Assembly: GCF_016648105.1 (NCBI RefSeq)
Contig: NZ_JACVVE010000001.1
Location: 496,001 to 560,000, forward strand
Length of the DNA stretch: 64,000 nt
DNA from: Pseudomonas sp. S31
GTDB lineage: Bacteria > Pseudomonadota > Gammaproteobacteria > Pseudomonadales > Pseudomonadaceae
Direction: 5' to 3'
Shown: positions 1-8,941 of the stretch, in pieces
Position numbering within the stretch: the stretch's first letter is position 1
How the letters are laid out: each line of letters begins with the position of its first letter
Notes under the pieces: model-generated
Database searches by the model: none
What the model was told of the DNA's origin: nothing
Seen by the model: only the letters and a program-made list of their open reading frames with translations
Program-made: the position numbers and the translations under genes

Positions 1-860
1 ATGGCAAAGGTCGGAATACGCAGCAGGCTCAACTCGATCAGTGGATGCGTCGCACGCCGGGCTTGCCAGACATAGCCCAGCGCACCGAGCAGTCCGACTG
101 CGATGACCAGCAGCGCCCATCCTGGGGGCAGCAGGCCATGACCCAGGGCTTCACAGCCAAACACCAGGCCGGCCAGGCCCAGCGCGCTGAGCAGCAACCC
201 CGGGACATCCAGGGGCCGGCCACGCAGCCCCGGGTAGTCGGGGATATGCCGTAGCACCAACCACACGCCCAGTATCCCGATCGGCAGGTTGACCAGAAAG
301 ATCCACTGCCACGACAGCAAGGTCACCAGCAGCCCGCCCAGCGGCGGCCCGAGCACCGGGCCGATCAAGGCCGGAATGGTCAGGTACGACATGGCCCGCA
401 GCAGGTTCTCGCGTGCCGACCAGCGAAGCAGGATCACCTGCCCCACCGGTACCATCATCGCGCCTGCCGCACCTTGGAACATGCGCGCAAGCGATAGCTG
501 CAACAGCGAGTTGGAGCAGGCGCAGGCCAGCGAAGCCACGGTGAACAGCGCAATGGCACTGACGAACACCCGTCGTGGCCCGAAGCGATCCGCCGCCCAA
601 CCACTGACCGGCACGAACAGCGCCGCCGCCAGCAGGTACAACGACACCACCAGGTTCATACGCACACTGGGTTCGGTGAATTCCTCGGCCATCTGTGGCA
701 ATGCGGTGAGCACCGCCGTAGCGTCGATCAACTCCATGAACAATGCACAACCGATGATCATCGGGATGCGCCATAAGTCCGAGGTAGCGGGCGGGTCGCT
801 GCTGCAGGCGGGGGCAACCGGCTGCTCGAGCGCCAGGTCGAGCCTTTGCTTGATACCCAT
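1..860 (-). CDS. MFS transporter, DHA2 (EmrB/QacA-like) family, 3' end outside window
   Basis: This is a proton-driven drug/solute exporter of the 14-helix major facilitator family in the inner membrane. 286 codons are visible and the C-terminal part lies beyond position 1. Residues 43-55 (ELIDATAVLTALP) match the first-helix motif of DHA2 exporters. GWAADRFGPRRVF (87-99) is motif A and GPVLGPPLGG (167-176) is the antiporter motif C. The ATG at 858-860 begins 12 bp after the stop of the SfnB-like gene, so it is the last visible gene of operon B. Its place in an organosulfur operon suggests export of a substrate or toxic product, but that is inference; the family assignment is firm. Confidence 0.9.
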   Translation of the reverse strand, partial: MGIKQRLDLALEQPVAPACSSDPPATSDLWRIPMIIGCALFMELIDATAVLTALPQMAEEFTEPSVRMNLVVSLYLLAAALFVPVSGWAADRFGPRRVFVSAIALFTVASLACACSNSLLQLSLARMFQGAAGAMMVPVGQVILLRWSARENLLRAMSYLTIPALIGPVLGPPLGGLLVTLLSWQWIFLVNLPIGILGVWLVLRHIPDYPGLRGRPLDVPGLLLSALGLAGLVFGCEALGHGLLPPGWALLVIAVGLLGALGYVWQARRATHPLIELSLLRIPTFA

Positions 861-872
861 GGCTCGCCTGAC

Positions 873-2081
873 TCAGAACAACCCCGAGGTCGGCGGCGGC
901 GTACCCTTGAGTTGCCAAGCGCCGACTGCCGCCGCCTTCCACTGACGCGGGTTATGGTTGGCCACGGTACGGGCATTGCGCCAGTGGCGATCAAGGTTGT
1001 GGCTGCGCCCGGTGGTGGATGCACCGCCGACATCGAACACCAACTCGGCTGCCTTCAGGGCCGACTCGGCAGCAATGTACTGGGCCTGTGCCACATCGAC
1101 TGCGGCCTGGTCCACCACCTGGGTGTCCAGGTCCGAGGCCCAGGCCCGGTCGATCGACTGCGCTGCGTGCAGGACCACCGCCTCAGCGGTGAACGCGCGG
1201 GCTGACACATCGCCCACGCTCAATTCCACATACGGGTCGTCCACTGAACGGCTGGCGCTGCTGTGCTTGATCGGCCGTGCATGCTGAGTGGCGAAAGCGA
1301 CGGCATCGTTCAGGGCGTTGCGGGCGATGCCCGCCTCTACCGCAGCGAGGAACAGCTGCAGGAATGGCGTCACGATCGTGCGCTTGCCCTCCTCGACGGT
1401 GCGGGTGCGGATTTCCTCTGGTTTCACCAGTACATCGCGCAGGTGTGTGGTGCCGCTGGCGGTCAGGCGCTGGCCCATGGCATCGAAATCATCCAGCAAC
1501 TCCAGGCCCTGACGATCACGCGGCAGGATGAACGAGACCGGCTGCTCGTTCTCGTCCAGCGCTACCGCGCTGACCCAGTCGGCATACAGCGAGCCGGTGC
1601 TGTAGTACTTGCTGCCGCTGGCTCGGTAGTTGTCGCCATCGCGCACGATTCGTGCGCTCACCGAGCCGTTGGCGCCACCGATTTCCCAGCCGGCGTTGCC
1701 GACCACCGCGCCCTGCAAGTAACGGGCGAACCAGCGCTCACGCTCGGCTTCGGCACCCTCGGCACGGGATGCCAGCAAGCCTTCGACAAACCCGAAGCCG
1801 GGCCGTAGCGCCTGGGCTACGTTGGAGTCGGCCGAAGCGATGCGCATCAGCAACGCGATCACATCCTTGACCGAGCCGCCGGCCCCGCCGTAGCGCGTGG
1901 GAATGCGCACGGTGAACAGACCGGCGGCAGCGATCTGGGCCACGGCCTCATAGGGTAACTGCCGCTCCCGCTCCCGTTGCGCGGCGCCGGCAGCGATCTG
2001 CGGCAACAGGTGATCGGCCCGTGCGTTGAGTACTTCCACGGTGATGACGGCGGGTTGGGCTACAGCAGACAACGTGCTCAT
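873..2081 (-). CDS. SfnB-family sulfur acquisition oxidoreductase (acyl-CoA dehydrogenase fold)
   Basis: A 402-residue flavin-dependent enzyme of the acyl-CoA dehydrogenase superfamily, close to SfnB and DszC. Known members use reduced flavin to oxygenate sulfur compounds or act in dimethylsulfone use. The N-terminal helical domain contains the QIAAAGLFTVRIPTRYGG segment (about 50-67), the middle beta domain carries ASGSKYYSTGSLYADW, and the C-terminal helical domain ends with RSHNLDRHWRNARTVANHNP, typical of the DszC/SfnB group. The ATG at 2079-2081 has AAGGA upstream; the frame is open for 25 more codons without a better site. It sits between the ATPase gene (32 bp gap) and the MFS gene (12 bp gap). 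No flavin reductase is encoded nearby. The exact substrate is unknown. Confidence 0.87.
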   Translation of the reverse strand: MSTLSAVAQPAVITVEVLNARADHLLPQIAAGAAQRERERQLPYEAVAQIAAAGLFTVRIPTRYGGAGGSVKDVIALLMRIASADSNVAQALRPGFGFVEGLLASRAEGAEAERERWFARYLQGAVVGNAGWEIGGANGSVSARIVRDGDNYRASGSKYYSTGSLYADWVSAVALDENEQPVSFILPRDRQGLELLDDFDAMGQRLTASGTTHLRDVLVKPEEIRTRTVEEGKRTIVTPFLQLFLAAVEAGIARNALNDAVAFATQHARPIKHSSASRSVDDPYVELSVGDVSARAFTAEAVVLHAAQSIDRAWASDLDTQVVDQAAVDVAQAQYIAAESALKAAELVFDVGGASTTGRSHNLDRHWRNARTVANHNPRQWKAAAVGAWQLKGTPPPTSGLF

Positions 2082-2113
2082 GACGGTTCCTTGTACAAAG
2101 TGCTGAAGGCGAA

Positions 2114-3829
2114 CTAGATGGCGATTTTCCAGAGACGGGATTCGTCGAACAGCCACGCGGGGTCTTCCGGCTCCAGGGGCGGCACCACCAGGGTGCTACC
2201 GGAGCCCGGTAGACGCGGCACGGCGCCCAGCAGACGCTGGGTGTATTCGTGTTGTGGATGATCGAACAGGGTATCGACGTCGGCGATTTCCACGACCTGG
2301 CCGTGACGCATTACCAACACATCGTCGCTGACATGGCGGATCACCCCGAGGTCATGGGAAATGAACAGGTAGGCCAAGCCAAGTGAGGCTTGCAGGTCAG
2401 CCAACAGATCGAGTACCTGGGCCTGCACCGACACATCCAGGGCCGAGACTGGCTCGTCACAGATGATCACCTTCGGGTTGCTGGCAATCGCCCGGGCAAT
2501 GGCCACACGCTGGCGTTGGCCGCCGGAAAGCTGCAGTGGCCGGCGGCTGGCCAGCTCCGCCGGCAGCCGCACCTGCTGCAGCAACTGCGCGCTTCTGGCC
2601 ACGTACAGGCTTGCCTCGACACCCGCCACCTGCAGCGCATCGGCCAGGATCTGCCCGACGCTCCAGCGCGGGTCGAACGAGCTCAGTGGATCCTGATAGA
2701 TCACGCTGATGTCACGCCGGTGGGGCCGGCGAGCCTTCTCTTCGACTCGCCCGGCGCCCGCCACCGACCAGGGTTGCCCGAGAAACCGCACCTCACCAGC
2801 GTCAGGTTGCAACAGGCCCAGAGCGATCCGTGCCACGGTGGTCTTGCCAGAGCCGGACTCGCCGACGATACCCAAGGTCCTGCCGGCGCGCAGCTCGAAA
2901 CCCACGCCGTCGACCACTTGGCGGACCTGTTGGTCAGGCCCGACGTAACGCTTGCCCAGCCCCTCGGCCTTGAGCAGTACCGGCGCTTCATGCAGCGCCC
3001 GGCGCGCAGATATGATCGCGGCCTGCCCCGGCGAAAGCCGTGTACCGCGCGCATGCTCGGCGGGTACCGCGTCCAGCAACGACTGCGTGTACGGATGCTG
3101 CGGCCTGCGCAGCACCTGCTCCATCGGCCCCTGCTCCACCGTTTCGCCATGGCGCAGCACCAGCACCTCATCGGCCAGTTGCGCAACCACGGCCAGGTCA
3201 TGACTGATGATCAGCAACGAGTCGCCCCGCGCCTTGATCTGCTGGAGCACTTCGAGAATCTGCGCCTGCACCGTGGCATCCAGTGCGGTGGTGGGTTCAT
3301 CGGCGATCACCAGGCCGGGGTTCAGTGCCAGGGCGCTGGCGATCAACGCACGTTGGCGCAGGCCACCGGAGAGCTGGTCCGGACGTTGACGGGCTCGCAG
3401 GCGCGGCTCGGGCACCCCTACGGTCTCCAGCAACTCGATCACCCGCTCACCACGGCTGTGCCGGTCCCCCCAGCGATGGGTCTGCAGAACTTCGAGGATT
3501 TCCTTGCCCACCGGGCGCAGTGGGTCCAATGACACCAGCGCATCCTGCAGCACGAAGCCGATGTCTTTGCCGCGCAGGTCGCGCCACCCTCGCTCCGAGA
3601 GGCTCAGCAGATCATGCCCTGCGTAGCTCAGGCGACGCGCGCTGACCCGCGCCCCTTCGCCCGCCAGGCCAATCAGGCTGCGAGCGGTGACGCTCTTGCC
3701 TGAGCCGGACTCGCCGACCAGGGCCAAGGTCTTGCCCGGCCCCAGGGTGAACGAAACATCACGCACCACCGTTTGCCCGGCGAACTCGATGGACAAGCCC
3801 TCTACAATCAAACGCTTCACTTCGCTCAT
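2114..3829 (-). CDS. ABC transporter ATP-binding protein, two fused ATPase domains (Dpp/Gsi type)
   Basis: 571 residues made of two complete nucleotide-binding domains, like GsiA or a DppD-DppF fusion. The first domain has Walker A GESGSGKS at about 39-46, signature [15 protein letters not shown] and Walker [13 protein letters not shown]. The second has Walker A GESGSGKT at about 321-328, signature [15 protein letters not shown] and Walker [13 protein letters not shown]. Each domain ends in the oligopeptide-type C-terminal extension ([16 protein letters not shown]). It should power the importer formed by the two permeases just upstream. The ATG at 3827-3829 overlaps the permease stop by 4 bp (ATGA), which fixes the start. 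The operon partners suggest an organosulfur or peptide-like substrate, as inference. Confidence 0.93.
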   Translation of the reverse strand: MSEVKRLIVEGLSIEFAGQTVVRDVSFTLGPGKTLALVGESGSGKSVTARSLIGLAGEGARVSARRLSYAGHDLLSLSERGWRDLRGKDIGFVLQDALVSLDPLRPVGKEILEVLQTHRWGDRHSRGERVIELLETVGVPEPRLRARQRPDQLSGGLRQRALIASALALNPGLVIADEPTTALDATVQAQILEVLQQIKARGDSLLIISHDLAVVAQLADEVLVLRHGETVEQGPMEQVLRRPQHPYTQSLLDAVPAEHARGTRLSPGQAAIISARRALHEAPVLLKAEGLGKRYVGPDQQVRQVVDGVGFELRAGRTLGIVGESGSGKTTVARIALGLLQPDAGEVRFLGQPWSVAGAGRVEEKARRPHRRDISVIYQDPLSSFDPRWSVGQILADALQVAGVEASLYVARSAQLLQQVRLPAELASRRPLQLSGGQRQRVAIARAIASNPKVIICDEPVSALDVSVQAQVLDLLADLQASLGLAYLFISHDLGVIRHVSDDVLVMRHGQVVEIADVDTLFDHPQHEYTQRLLGAVPRLPGSGSTLVVPPLEPEDPAWLFDESRLWKIAI

Positions 3830-4689
3830 GACAGGCGGCCCTCCAGGCGTTGTTGCAGGTAACGACCGACGACCGTGGTGGACAGTGTGGTCAGGACGAT
3901 GAACAGCCCTGGGAAGAACGTCAGCCACCAGGCGTTGGCGATGAAGTCGCGGCCCATCGACAGCATCGTCCCCCACTCAGGGGCCGGCGGCCGGGCACCA
4001 AGCCCAAGGAAGCTCAAGGCGGAGGCCCAGACGATCGCCTGTCCGACGCCCATGGTCAGGGTCACGATCAATGGCCGCATGGCGTTGGGCAGCAGCTGGC
4101 GGGTGACGATGCGCAAGGGTGGATGCCCCAACGCCCGCGCCGACTCGATGTATCCGGCGTTGCGTACTGCCAGGACCTGACCCCGCACCATCCGGGCATA
4201 GCCAGGTGCGCCGCCCAATCCGGTGGCGATGATGAGCGGGCCGATGCCACTGCCAAAGATCGCTACGAACAGCAAGGCCAGGATCAGGCTCGGAAAGGCG
4301 AACAGCACCTCCAGTAGCCAGCTCACGCCACGATCGACCCGAGCCCCGCCCAGTCCCCCTGCCAGCCCAAGCACGATGGCGATACTCATGGCGATGGCAG
4401 TCGCGGCCAAGCCAATGAACAGCGACTGCCGGGTCCCGTGGATGACCCGGGAAAAAATATCCCGTCCCGATTGGTCGGTCCCGAACCAGTGCGCCCAGCT
4501 GGGTGGATGAAAGGCATCACGCGGCACGATGGCCAGCGGATCGCTGTGGGCGAACCACTGTGGCGCGATGGCGGCAACGATCAGCAGCAGCAGGAAGGTC
4601 ATCGCCAGCAGCGGCCCGAGGCACACACGACGGGGCGTGCGCTGCACGCGCTGCGCGGACAGCGCGGTATCCAAGGTCAGTTCAGTCAT
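3826..4689 (-). CDS. ABC transporter permease, DppC/GsiD type
   Basis: A 287-residue inner-membrane subunit of a peptide/nickel-type importer. An N-terminal helix (LLAMTFLLLLIVAAIAPQWF) is followed by the FGTDQSGRDIFSRVIHGTR segment typical of DppC-type permeases. The EAA loop lies around YIESARALGHPPLRIVTRQL, which contacts the ATPase. The start at 4687-4689 overlaps the stop of the preceding permease by 4 bp (ATGA), and its own stop overlaps the ATPase start in the same way, so translation is probably coupled. It pairs with the 4686-5678 permease. Confidence 0.93.
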   Translation of the reverse strand: MTELTLDTALSAQRVQRTPRRVCLGPLLAMTFLLLLIVAAIAPQWFAHSDPLAIVPRDAFHPPSWAHWFGTDQSGRDIFSRVIHGTRQSLFIGLAATAIAMSIAIVLGLAGGLGGARVDRGVSWLLEVLFAFPSLILALLFVAIFGSGIGPLIIATGLGGAPGYARMVRGQVLAVRNAGYIESARALGHPPLRIVTRQLLPNAMRPLIVTLTMGVGQAIVWASALSFLGLGARPPAPEWGTMLSMGRDFIANAWWLTFFPGLFIVLTTLSTTVVGRYLQQRLEGRLS

Positions 4690-5678
4690 ACCGCATTCCC
4701 CTGTTGACGAGGGTCGACCCACAGGTACAGCAGGTCGACCACGATATTGGCCAGCACGTAGCCGCCAGCAACCACCAGGCTGATGCCGATGGTCAAGGGC
4801 AGGTCCTGCGCCTGCACCGCCTGGAATAGTTGCCGCCCCAGGCCCTTGCGGGAAAAGATCACTTCGATCACCACCGCCCCACTGATCAGCGCACCAATAG
4901 CCCAACCGGAAAGTGAAATCCCCGGCAGGACGGCATGTCGCAGGGCATGTTTGAAGCGCACCGCGACGTCGCTGAGACCCCGGGTGCGGGCGGTCAGCAC
5001 GAACGGTTGCTCAAGGGTCAGGTCGAGCGACTCACGGGTTACCTGGGCAATGAAACCGGCCAATGGAATCGCCAGGGCGAATGCTGGCAACACTAGGGTT
5101 CGCCAGCCGTCGCTACCGGCCGGTGGGAACCAGCGCAGGCCGAAGGCAAACACTGCCAGCAGCACGATGCCCAGCCAGAAATGCGGCAGCGCGGCCGACA
5201 GGGTTTCCGCCAACGACGCGAGCTTGCCCAGCCAGCGTCGACGCCCGGCGGTCAGTACGGTCAAGGCGAGAACCAACAGCCAGGACAGGGCCAGCGCTGC
5301 AAACGTCAGCTCCAGGGTCGGCCAGGATTGCTCCGCCAGGACACGCGTCACCGGCAGGTGCTGTGAGTACGACACGCCCAGATCGCCCTGCAACAGGCGC
5401 CCCAGGTACAGGGCATATTGCAGTGGCAAAGGCTTGTCCAGGCCATACTCACGAGTCGCCTCGGCGATGGTTTCCGGGGTCGGATTGCCGCTGGGGCCGC
5501 CGAGGATCGCCTGCACCGGGTCGCCCGGCATCAGGCGCAGGGCGAAGAAGGTCAGTGTCGCCACTGCCCATAGCACCAGGATCCCGCCGCCCAGACGCCA
5601 CAGGGCGCGCCGCCCCAGTTGCTGCAGGCGCTCGCGACGGGGACTGGCCGCGGTATCGTTGGAAATGCCAGTGGTCAT
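4686..5678 (-). CDS. ABC transporter permease, DppB/GsiC type
   Basis: A 330-residue integral membrane subunit of the Dpp/Opp family. The N-terminal helix ends in ATLTFFALRLMPGDPVQAIL, the usual DppB signature, followed by the TREYGLDKPLPLQYALYLGR periplasmic segment. The EAA loop is in ARTRGLSDVAVRFKHALRHA. ATG 5676-5678 was chosen over the ATG 12 bp upstream because it overlaps the lipoprotein stop as ATGA and has GGTGA 5-8 bp upstream. The protein is clearly paralogous to the 15286-16218 permease of operon A (for example EYGLD followed by QY and then LGRLLQGDLG). Confidence 0.92.
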   Translation of the reverse strand: MTTGISNDTAASPRRERLQQLGRRALWRLGGGILVLWAVATLTFFALRLMPGDPVQAILGGPSGNPTPETIAEATREYGLDKPLPLQYALYLGRLLQGDLGVSYSQHLPVTRVLAEQSWPTLELTFAALALSWLLVLALTVLTAGRRRWLGKLASLAETLSAALPHFWLGIVLLAVFAFGLRWFPPAGSDGWRTLVLPAFALAIPLAGFIAQVTRESLDLTLEQPFVLTARTRGLSDVAVRFKHALRHAVLPGISLSGWAIGALISGAVVIEVIFSRKGLGRQLFQAVQAQDLPLTIGISLVVAGGYVLANIVVDLLYLWVDPRQQGNAV

Positions 5679-7360
5679 TTGTTCACCCATGCGTCATAGA
5701 GGTAAGTCACCGCCAGAGACGGCTCGAGGCTCACGCCCTGGGTGGTCTTGTAGATCCCCAGTCGAGTGCTTTGCGGGTAGGTGGTCAATTGCAGGTACTG
5801 ACTGGAAGCCATCTGCTGCGCCTGGTAGTACAACGCTTTGCGTTGCTCCGGGTCCTGGGTGACCAGCGCCTGCTGCACCAGGCTCTCGAAAGTCGGGTCG
5901 GTATAGCCGGCGGTGTTCTGGTGGTAACCGCCAACCCCGGCGGGCTGGATGAACTCGGCACCGAAGATGATCCGCAGCACATCGGCGGTGTTGGTGTTCC
6001 AGTAACCCAGGCGGACGTCGTAGTCCCAGTCCGCCTGGCGCTTGGTGGCCAGCACGTCGCTCATCTGCTCGACCACCAGCTCGAAGCCGGCCTCTCGCGT
6101 CGTAGCCTGAACTTGCTCCCACAGGGTGTATTCCGAAGGGGGGGTACGGTTGCCCATCACCACGTACACACGCAGACGCTTGCCGTTCTTGGTGCGGTAG
6201 CCTTCGCTGTCGCGCTGAGCCCAGCCGGCCTCATCGAGCAGGCGCGCCGCACGGGTGGGCTCGTAGTCCTGTGCATGCTGGAAGTCGGGGCTGGAGAAGC
6301 GCGTGGCGGGGCTTAGCGGACCACCAGCGCGCGGGAATTCATTGAAGTAGACGCTCTTGAGCGCACCTTCGATGTCGGCGCTGCGCACGAACGCCTCGCG
6401 CACACGCACGTCATCGAAGGGAGCCCGGGTGATATTCAATGTGCCATTGGTGGGGTTGCCGGGACGCTGGGCGACCAGCAATTGCAGATCGGGATTGCGC
6501 CGTGCGGCTTCGTGGGATTCCGGCGGCACAGCCTCGATCACGTCCACTTCACCGGCCTGCAGCGAGGCAAAACGCACCGAGGGTTCCTGGATGAACTTCC
6601 AGATCACCCGGTCGAGCCAGGCTGGGCCTTGGTGTTTCGCCGTCGGCGGTGCCCAGTTGTAATCGGGGTTGCGCACCAGCTCGACCTGGCTCTGCCGGTC
6701 CCAGCGCACGATCTTGAACGGCCCACTGCCCACCGGGCTTTCGCAATTCACATCCCTTGGTCGCTGCAGCGCGGTGGGTGACTCGATCCCGAGAAAACCT
6801 TGGGCGAGTACTTCCAGGAACGCCGCATAGGGGGTCGCCAGGTGCACCACCGCCGTTTCGTTGTCGATCACCTCCGTGCTGCGGTACTGGCGAATATAAC
6901 CACCTGCAGTGCTGGACTGGGTTTTCGGGTTGGCGATGTGGTCGAGGTTGGCCTTGACCGCAGCGGCGTTGAACGGCGTGCCGTCGGTGAAATGCACGTC
7001 GTTGCGCAAGTGGAAGGTGTAGGTCAGGCCGTCATCGGAAACCTCCCAGCTTTTTGCCAGCCATGGCCCTATCCGCCCGTCGGCATCCATCGACACCAGC
7101 GAATCGAGGTACTGCTGGCCGACGAACACCTGTGGCATGTCACCGGCCACATGCGGGTCGAGACAGGTCGGCTCGCGGTCGGTGGCATACACCAGCGTAC
7201 CGCCACTGACCGGTTTGTCGCTGCGCGCCACCGAGGTACTTTCCTGCCCGCAGCCCAGCAAGGCACCGCACACTGCAGCGACCTTGACGAGTGGGAGGTA
7301 TTTGAGCAGCGACCTCGCGGGGCTGCCGGGGAGTTGCAGATACGGAGCGGGTTCGCGCAT
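5675..7360 (-). CDS. ABC transporter substrate-binding lipoprotein, peptide/nickel (SBP family 5) type
   Basis: 561 residues, exported and lipid-anchored. After a basic N-terminus the hydrophobic segment ends in a lipobox (ALLGC, with Cys at about 36). The mature protein has the family-5 pattern of DppA/GsiB: GGTLVYATDREPTCLDPHVA near the N-terminus, then KSWEVSDDGLTYTFHLRNDV and FTDGTPFNAAAVKANLDHI. The ATG at 7358-7360 follows an AGGA ribosome site; the open frame extends 46 codons further but without family similarity. It starts operon B, with a sigma-54-like element at 7395-7410. It should deliver the substrate to the permeases at 3826-5678. The ligand cannot be read from sequence; an organosulfur compound is inferred from the neighbours. 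Confidence 0.93.
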   Translation of the reverse strand: MREPAPYLQLPGSPARSLLKYLPLVKVAAVCGALLGCGQESTSVARSDKPVSGGTLVYATDREPTCLDPHVAGDMPQVFVGQQYLDSLVSMDADGRIGPWLAKSWEVSDDGLTYTFHLRNDVHFTDGTPFNAAAVKANLDHIANPKTQSSTAGGYIRQYRSTEVIDNETAVVHLATPYAAFLEVLAQGFLGIESPTALQRPRDVNCESPVGSGPFKIVRWDRQSQVELVRNPDYNWAPPTAKHQGPAWLDRVIWKFIQEPSVRFASLQAGEVDVIEAVPPESHEAARRNPDLQLLVAQRPGNPTNGTLNITRAPFDDVRVREAFVRSADIEGALKSVYFNEFPRAGGPLSPATRFSSPDFQHAQDYEPTRAARLLDEAGWAQRDSEGYRTKNGKRLRVYVVMGNRTPPSEYTLWEQVQATTREAGFELVVEQMSDVLATKRQADWDYDVRLGYWNTNTADVLRIIFGAEFIQPAGVGGYHQNTAGYTDPTFESLVQQALVTQDPEQRKALYYQAQQMASSQYLQLTTYPQSTRLGIYKTTQGVSLEPSLAVTYLYDAWVNK

Positions 7361-7394
7361 GGTCCTGATGCCTCTAGTCCGGGAACAAGACCAT

Positions 7395-7410
7395 TGCACA
7401 GGGCATGCCG
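7395..7410 (-). promoter_or_regulatory. Candidate sigma-54 (RpoN) promoter of operon B
   Basis: On the minus strand the 16 bases read CGGCATGCCCTGTGCA. The GG and GC doublets are separated by exactly 10 bases, as required for the -24/-12 elements (consensus TGGCACG-N4-TTGCA). Expected transcription start is near 7384, about 24 bases before the lipoprotein ATG. The same GGCATG-N5-TGCA pattern occurs before operon A. The -24 half lies in a GGCATGCC palindrome, so chance is possible. Confidence 0.5.
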
Positions 7411-7510
7411 CTTTTTTCAGCCCGTGAATACGGGGTTTCGGCGGTTTCGCAGTGTTGCCGAGCGACAATCTGCACGCCAGCTGTTGGCTTGCCAACACTC
7501 GCCCTTCCCT

Positions 7511-8932
7511 TCAGCCGAAACGCAACGGGCTGGCCGGTTGATGCAAGACGGCGGGGTCGCGGTAACGGGCGCCGTAGTGGTCGCTGGGTAAGCGCGAGTT
7601 GCCTGCGCCGAACAGGCGCTCGCGCAGCGTCTCTGTGTCGTTGTAGCGCTCACGGAAACGTCCGCGCCGTCGCAGTTCCGGGATCACCAGTTCGATGAAG
7701 TCGCGCGCGGTTTCGAACGACAGGTACTGGCGCAGGTTGATCCCGTCGATACCATCGACATCCAGCCACTTTTCGATCTCATCGGCCACCACGCCCGGCG
7801 TCCCCGCCACGAAGAAGCGCTCGCGATTGAACCCTTCCAATTGCCCTAGCACCGTGCCTGCCGTCCATTGCGGCTTGTAGCGCACCAGGCTTTCCCAGCC
7901 CTTGACCTTGCGCTCGATCAACTCACTGATCAGGGTGTCGCGCGGCACCGCCGTGAGATCCACCGCCGCCTGGGCATGGGCCAGCGAGGCCTCGACGCTC
8001 ATCAACCGACGATAGCTGTCGAGCTTGCGACTGACCTCCTCATCGTTGCGGCCGACGATCACCCCGGCCATGACGATGAACTTGAGCCCTGCCGGATCCC
8101 GCTCATGGGCGATGGCCTTGTTGCGCATGGCCTGGATGTTGGCTCTGACCGCCGGCGTATCGATGCCCCCGGTGAACACCACTTCGGCATGGCGCCCAGC
8201 GAATTCGATGCCAGCCGGTGAGCCGGTCGCCTGGAACAACACAGGGGTGCGCTGACGCGAGGGCTGGCACAAGTGCGGGCCGGCGACCTTGAAGTGCTCG
8301 CCGACATGGTCGATGTAGCGCACCTTGTCCGGATCGGTATAGATACGGTTGGCGCGGTCCTGGATCACTGCGTCGTCATCCCAGGAGCCTTCCCACAGCT
8401 TGTACAGCACATCAAGGTATTCGTCGGCGATCTCGTAACGGTGATCGTGGACCACCTCGGTGTCGTGGCCGAAGTTGCGAGCGGCATTGGGCAAGTACGA
8501 GGTGACGATGTTCCAGCCAACCCGCCCTTTGGTCAGATGATCCAGGGTGCTCATGCGCCGGGCGAAAGCGAATGGCGGCTCGTAGGTCGTGGAGAACGTC
8601 GCACCGAAACCGAGGTTGCGGGTGACCGCCGCCATCGCCGGAATCACCAGCAGTGGGTCGTTGCTGGGGATCTGCATGCCCTCACGCAGGGAGGTCTGCG
8701 GTCCGCCACGAAAAGCGTCGTATGTGCCGATCACGTCAGCCAGGAACACCCCGTCGAAGGTGCCGTACTCCAGCAGCTGGGCCAACTCGGTCCAGTAGTC
8801 CAGGTCATTGAAGCGATGCCGGTTGTTCTCCGGATGCACCCACAAGCCATGCACGATATGGCTGACGCAATTCATTTCGAACAGGTTGACATGCAACTGC
8901 TTGGGCGCCGAGGCCCGTCCTTGTTCACTCAT
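7511..8932 (-). CDS. NtaA/SnaA/DszA-family FMN-dependent monooxygenase
   Basis: 473 residues of the bacterial luciferase-like superfamily, in the group with nitrilotriacetate monooxygenase, DmoA (dimethylsulfide) and DszA (DBT sulfone). These use FMNH2 supplied by a separate reductase and oxygen to cleave C-S or C-N bonds. Seen: HVNLFEMNCVSHIVHGLW at the N-terminus, FDGVFLADVIG, FARRMSTLDHLTKGRVGWNI (the family core) and TPVLFQATGSPAGIEFAGRH for flavin phosphate binding. It is the last gene of operon A, 9 bp after the ATPase stop. The substrate is probably an organosulfur compound, inferred from the SfnB/DszC-like neighbours. Confidence 0.9.
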   Translation of the reverse strand: MSEQGRASAPKQLHVNLFEMNCVSHIVHGLWVHPENNRHRFNDLDYWTELAQLLEYGTFDGVFLADVIGTYDAFRGGPQTSLREGMQIPSNDPLLVIPAMAAVTRNLGFGATFSTTYEPPFAFARRMSTLDHLTKGRVGWNIVTSYLPNAARNFGHDTEVVHDHRYEIADEYLDVLYKLWEGSWDDDAVIQDRANRIYTDPDKVRYIDHVGEHFKVAGPHLCQPSRQRTPVLFQATGSPAGIEFAGRHAEVVFTGGIDTPAVRANIQAMRNKAIAHERDPAGLKFIVMAGVIVGRNDEEVSRKLDSYRRLMSVEASLAHAQAAVDLTAVPRDTLISELIERKVKGWESLVRYKPQWTAGTVLGQLEGFNRERFFVAGTPGVVADEIEKWLDVDGIDGINLRQYLSFETARDFIELVIPELRRRGRFRERYNDTETLRERLFGAGNSRLPSDHYGARYRDPAVLHQPASPLRFG

Positions 8933-8941
8933 GAGCAGACC

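Noticed and set aside
5063..6316. 417-codon plus-strand frame over permease and lipoprotein genes
   Set aside because: It spans two genes on the other strand that have strong family motifs; no start signal or recognisable domain.
7401..7445. Hairpin CCCGT-GAATA-CGGGG near the end of the 7511-8932 gene, considered as a terminator
   Set aside because: The T-run is on the wrong side for either transcript and the stem is only 5 bp; the region is better explained by the promoter element.
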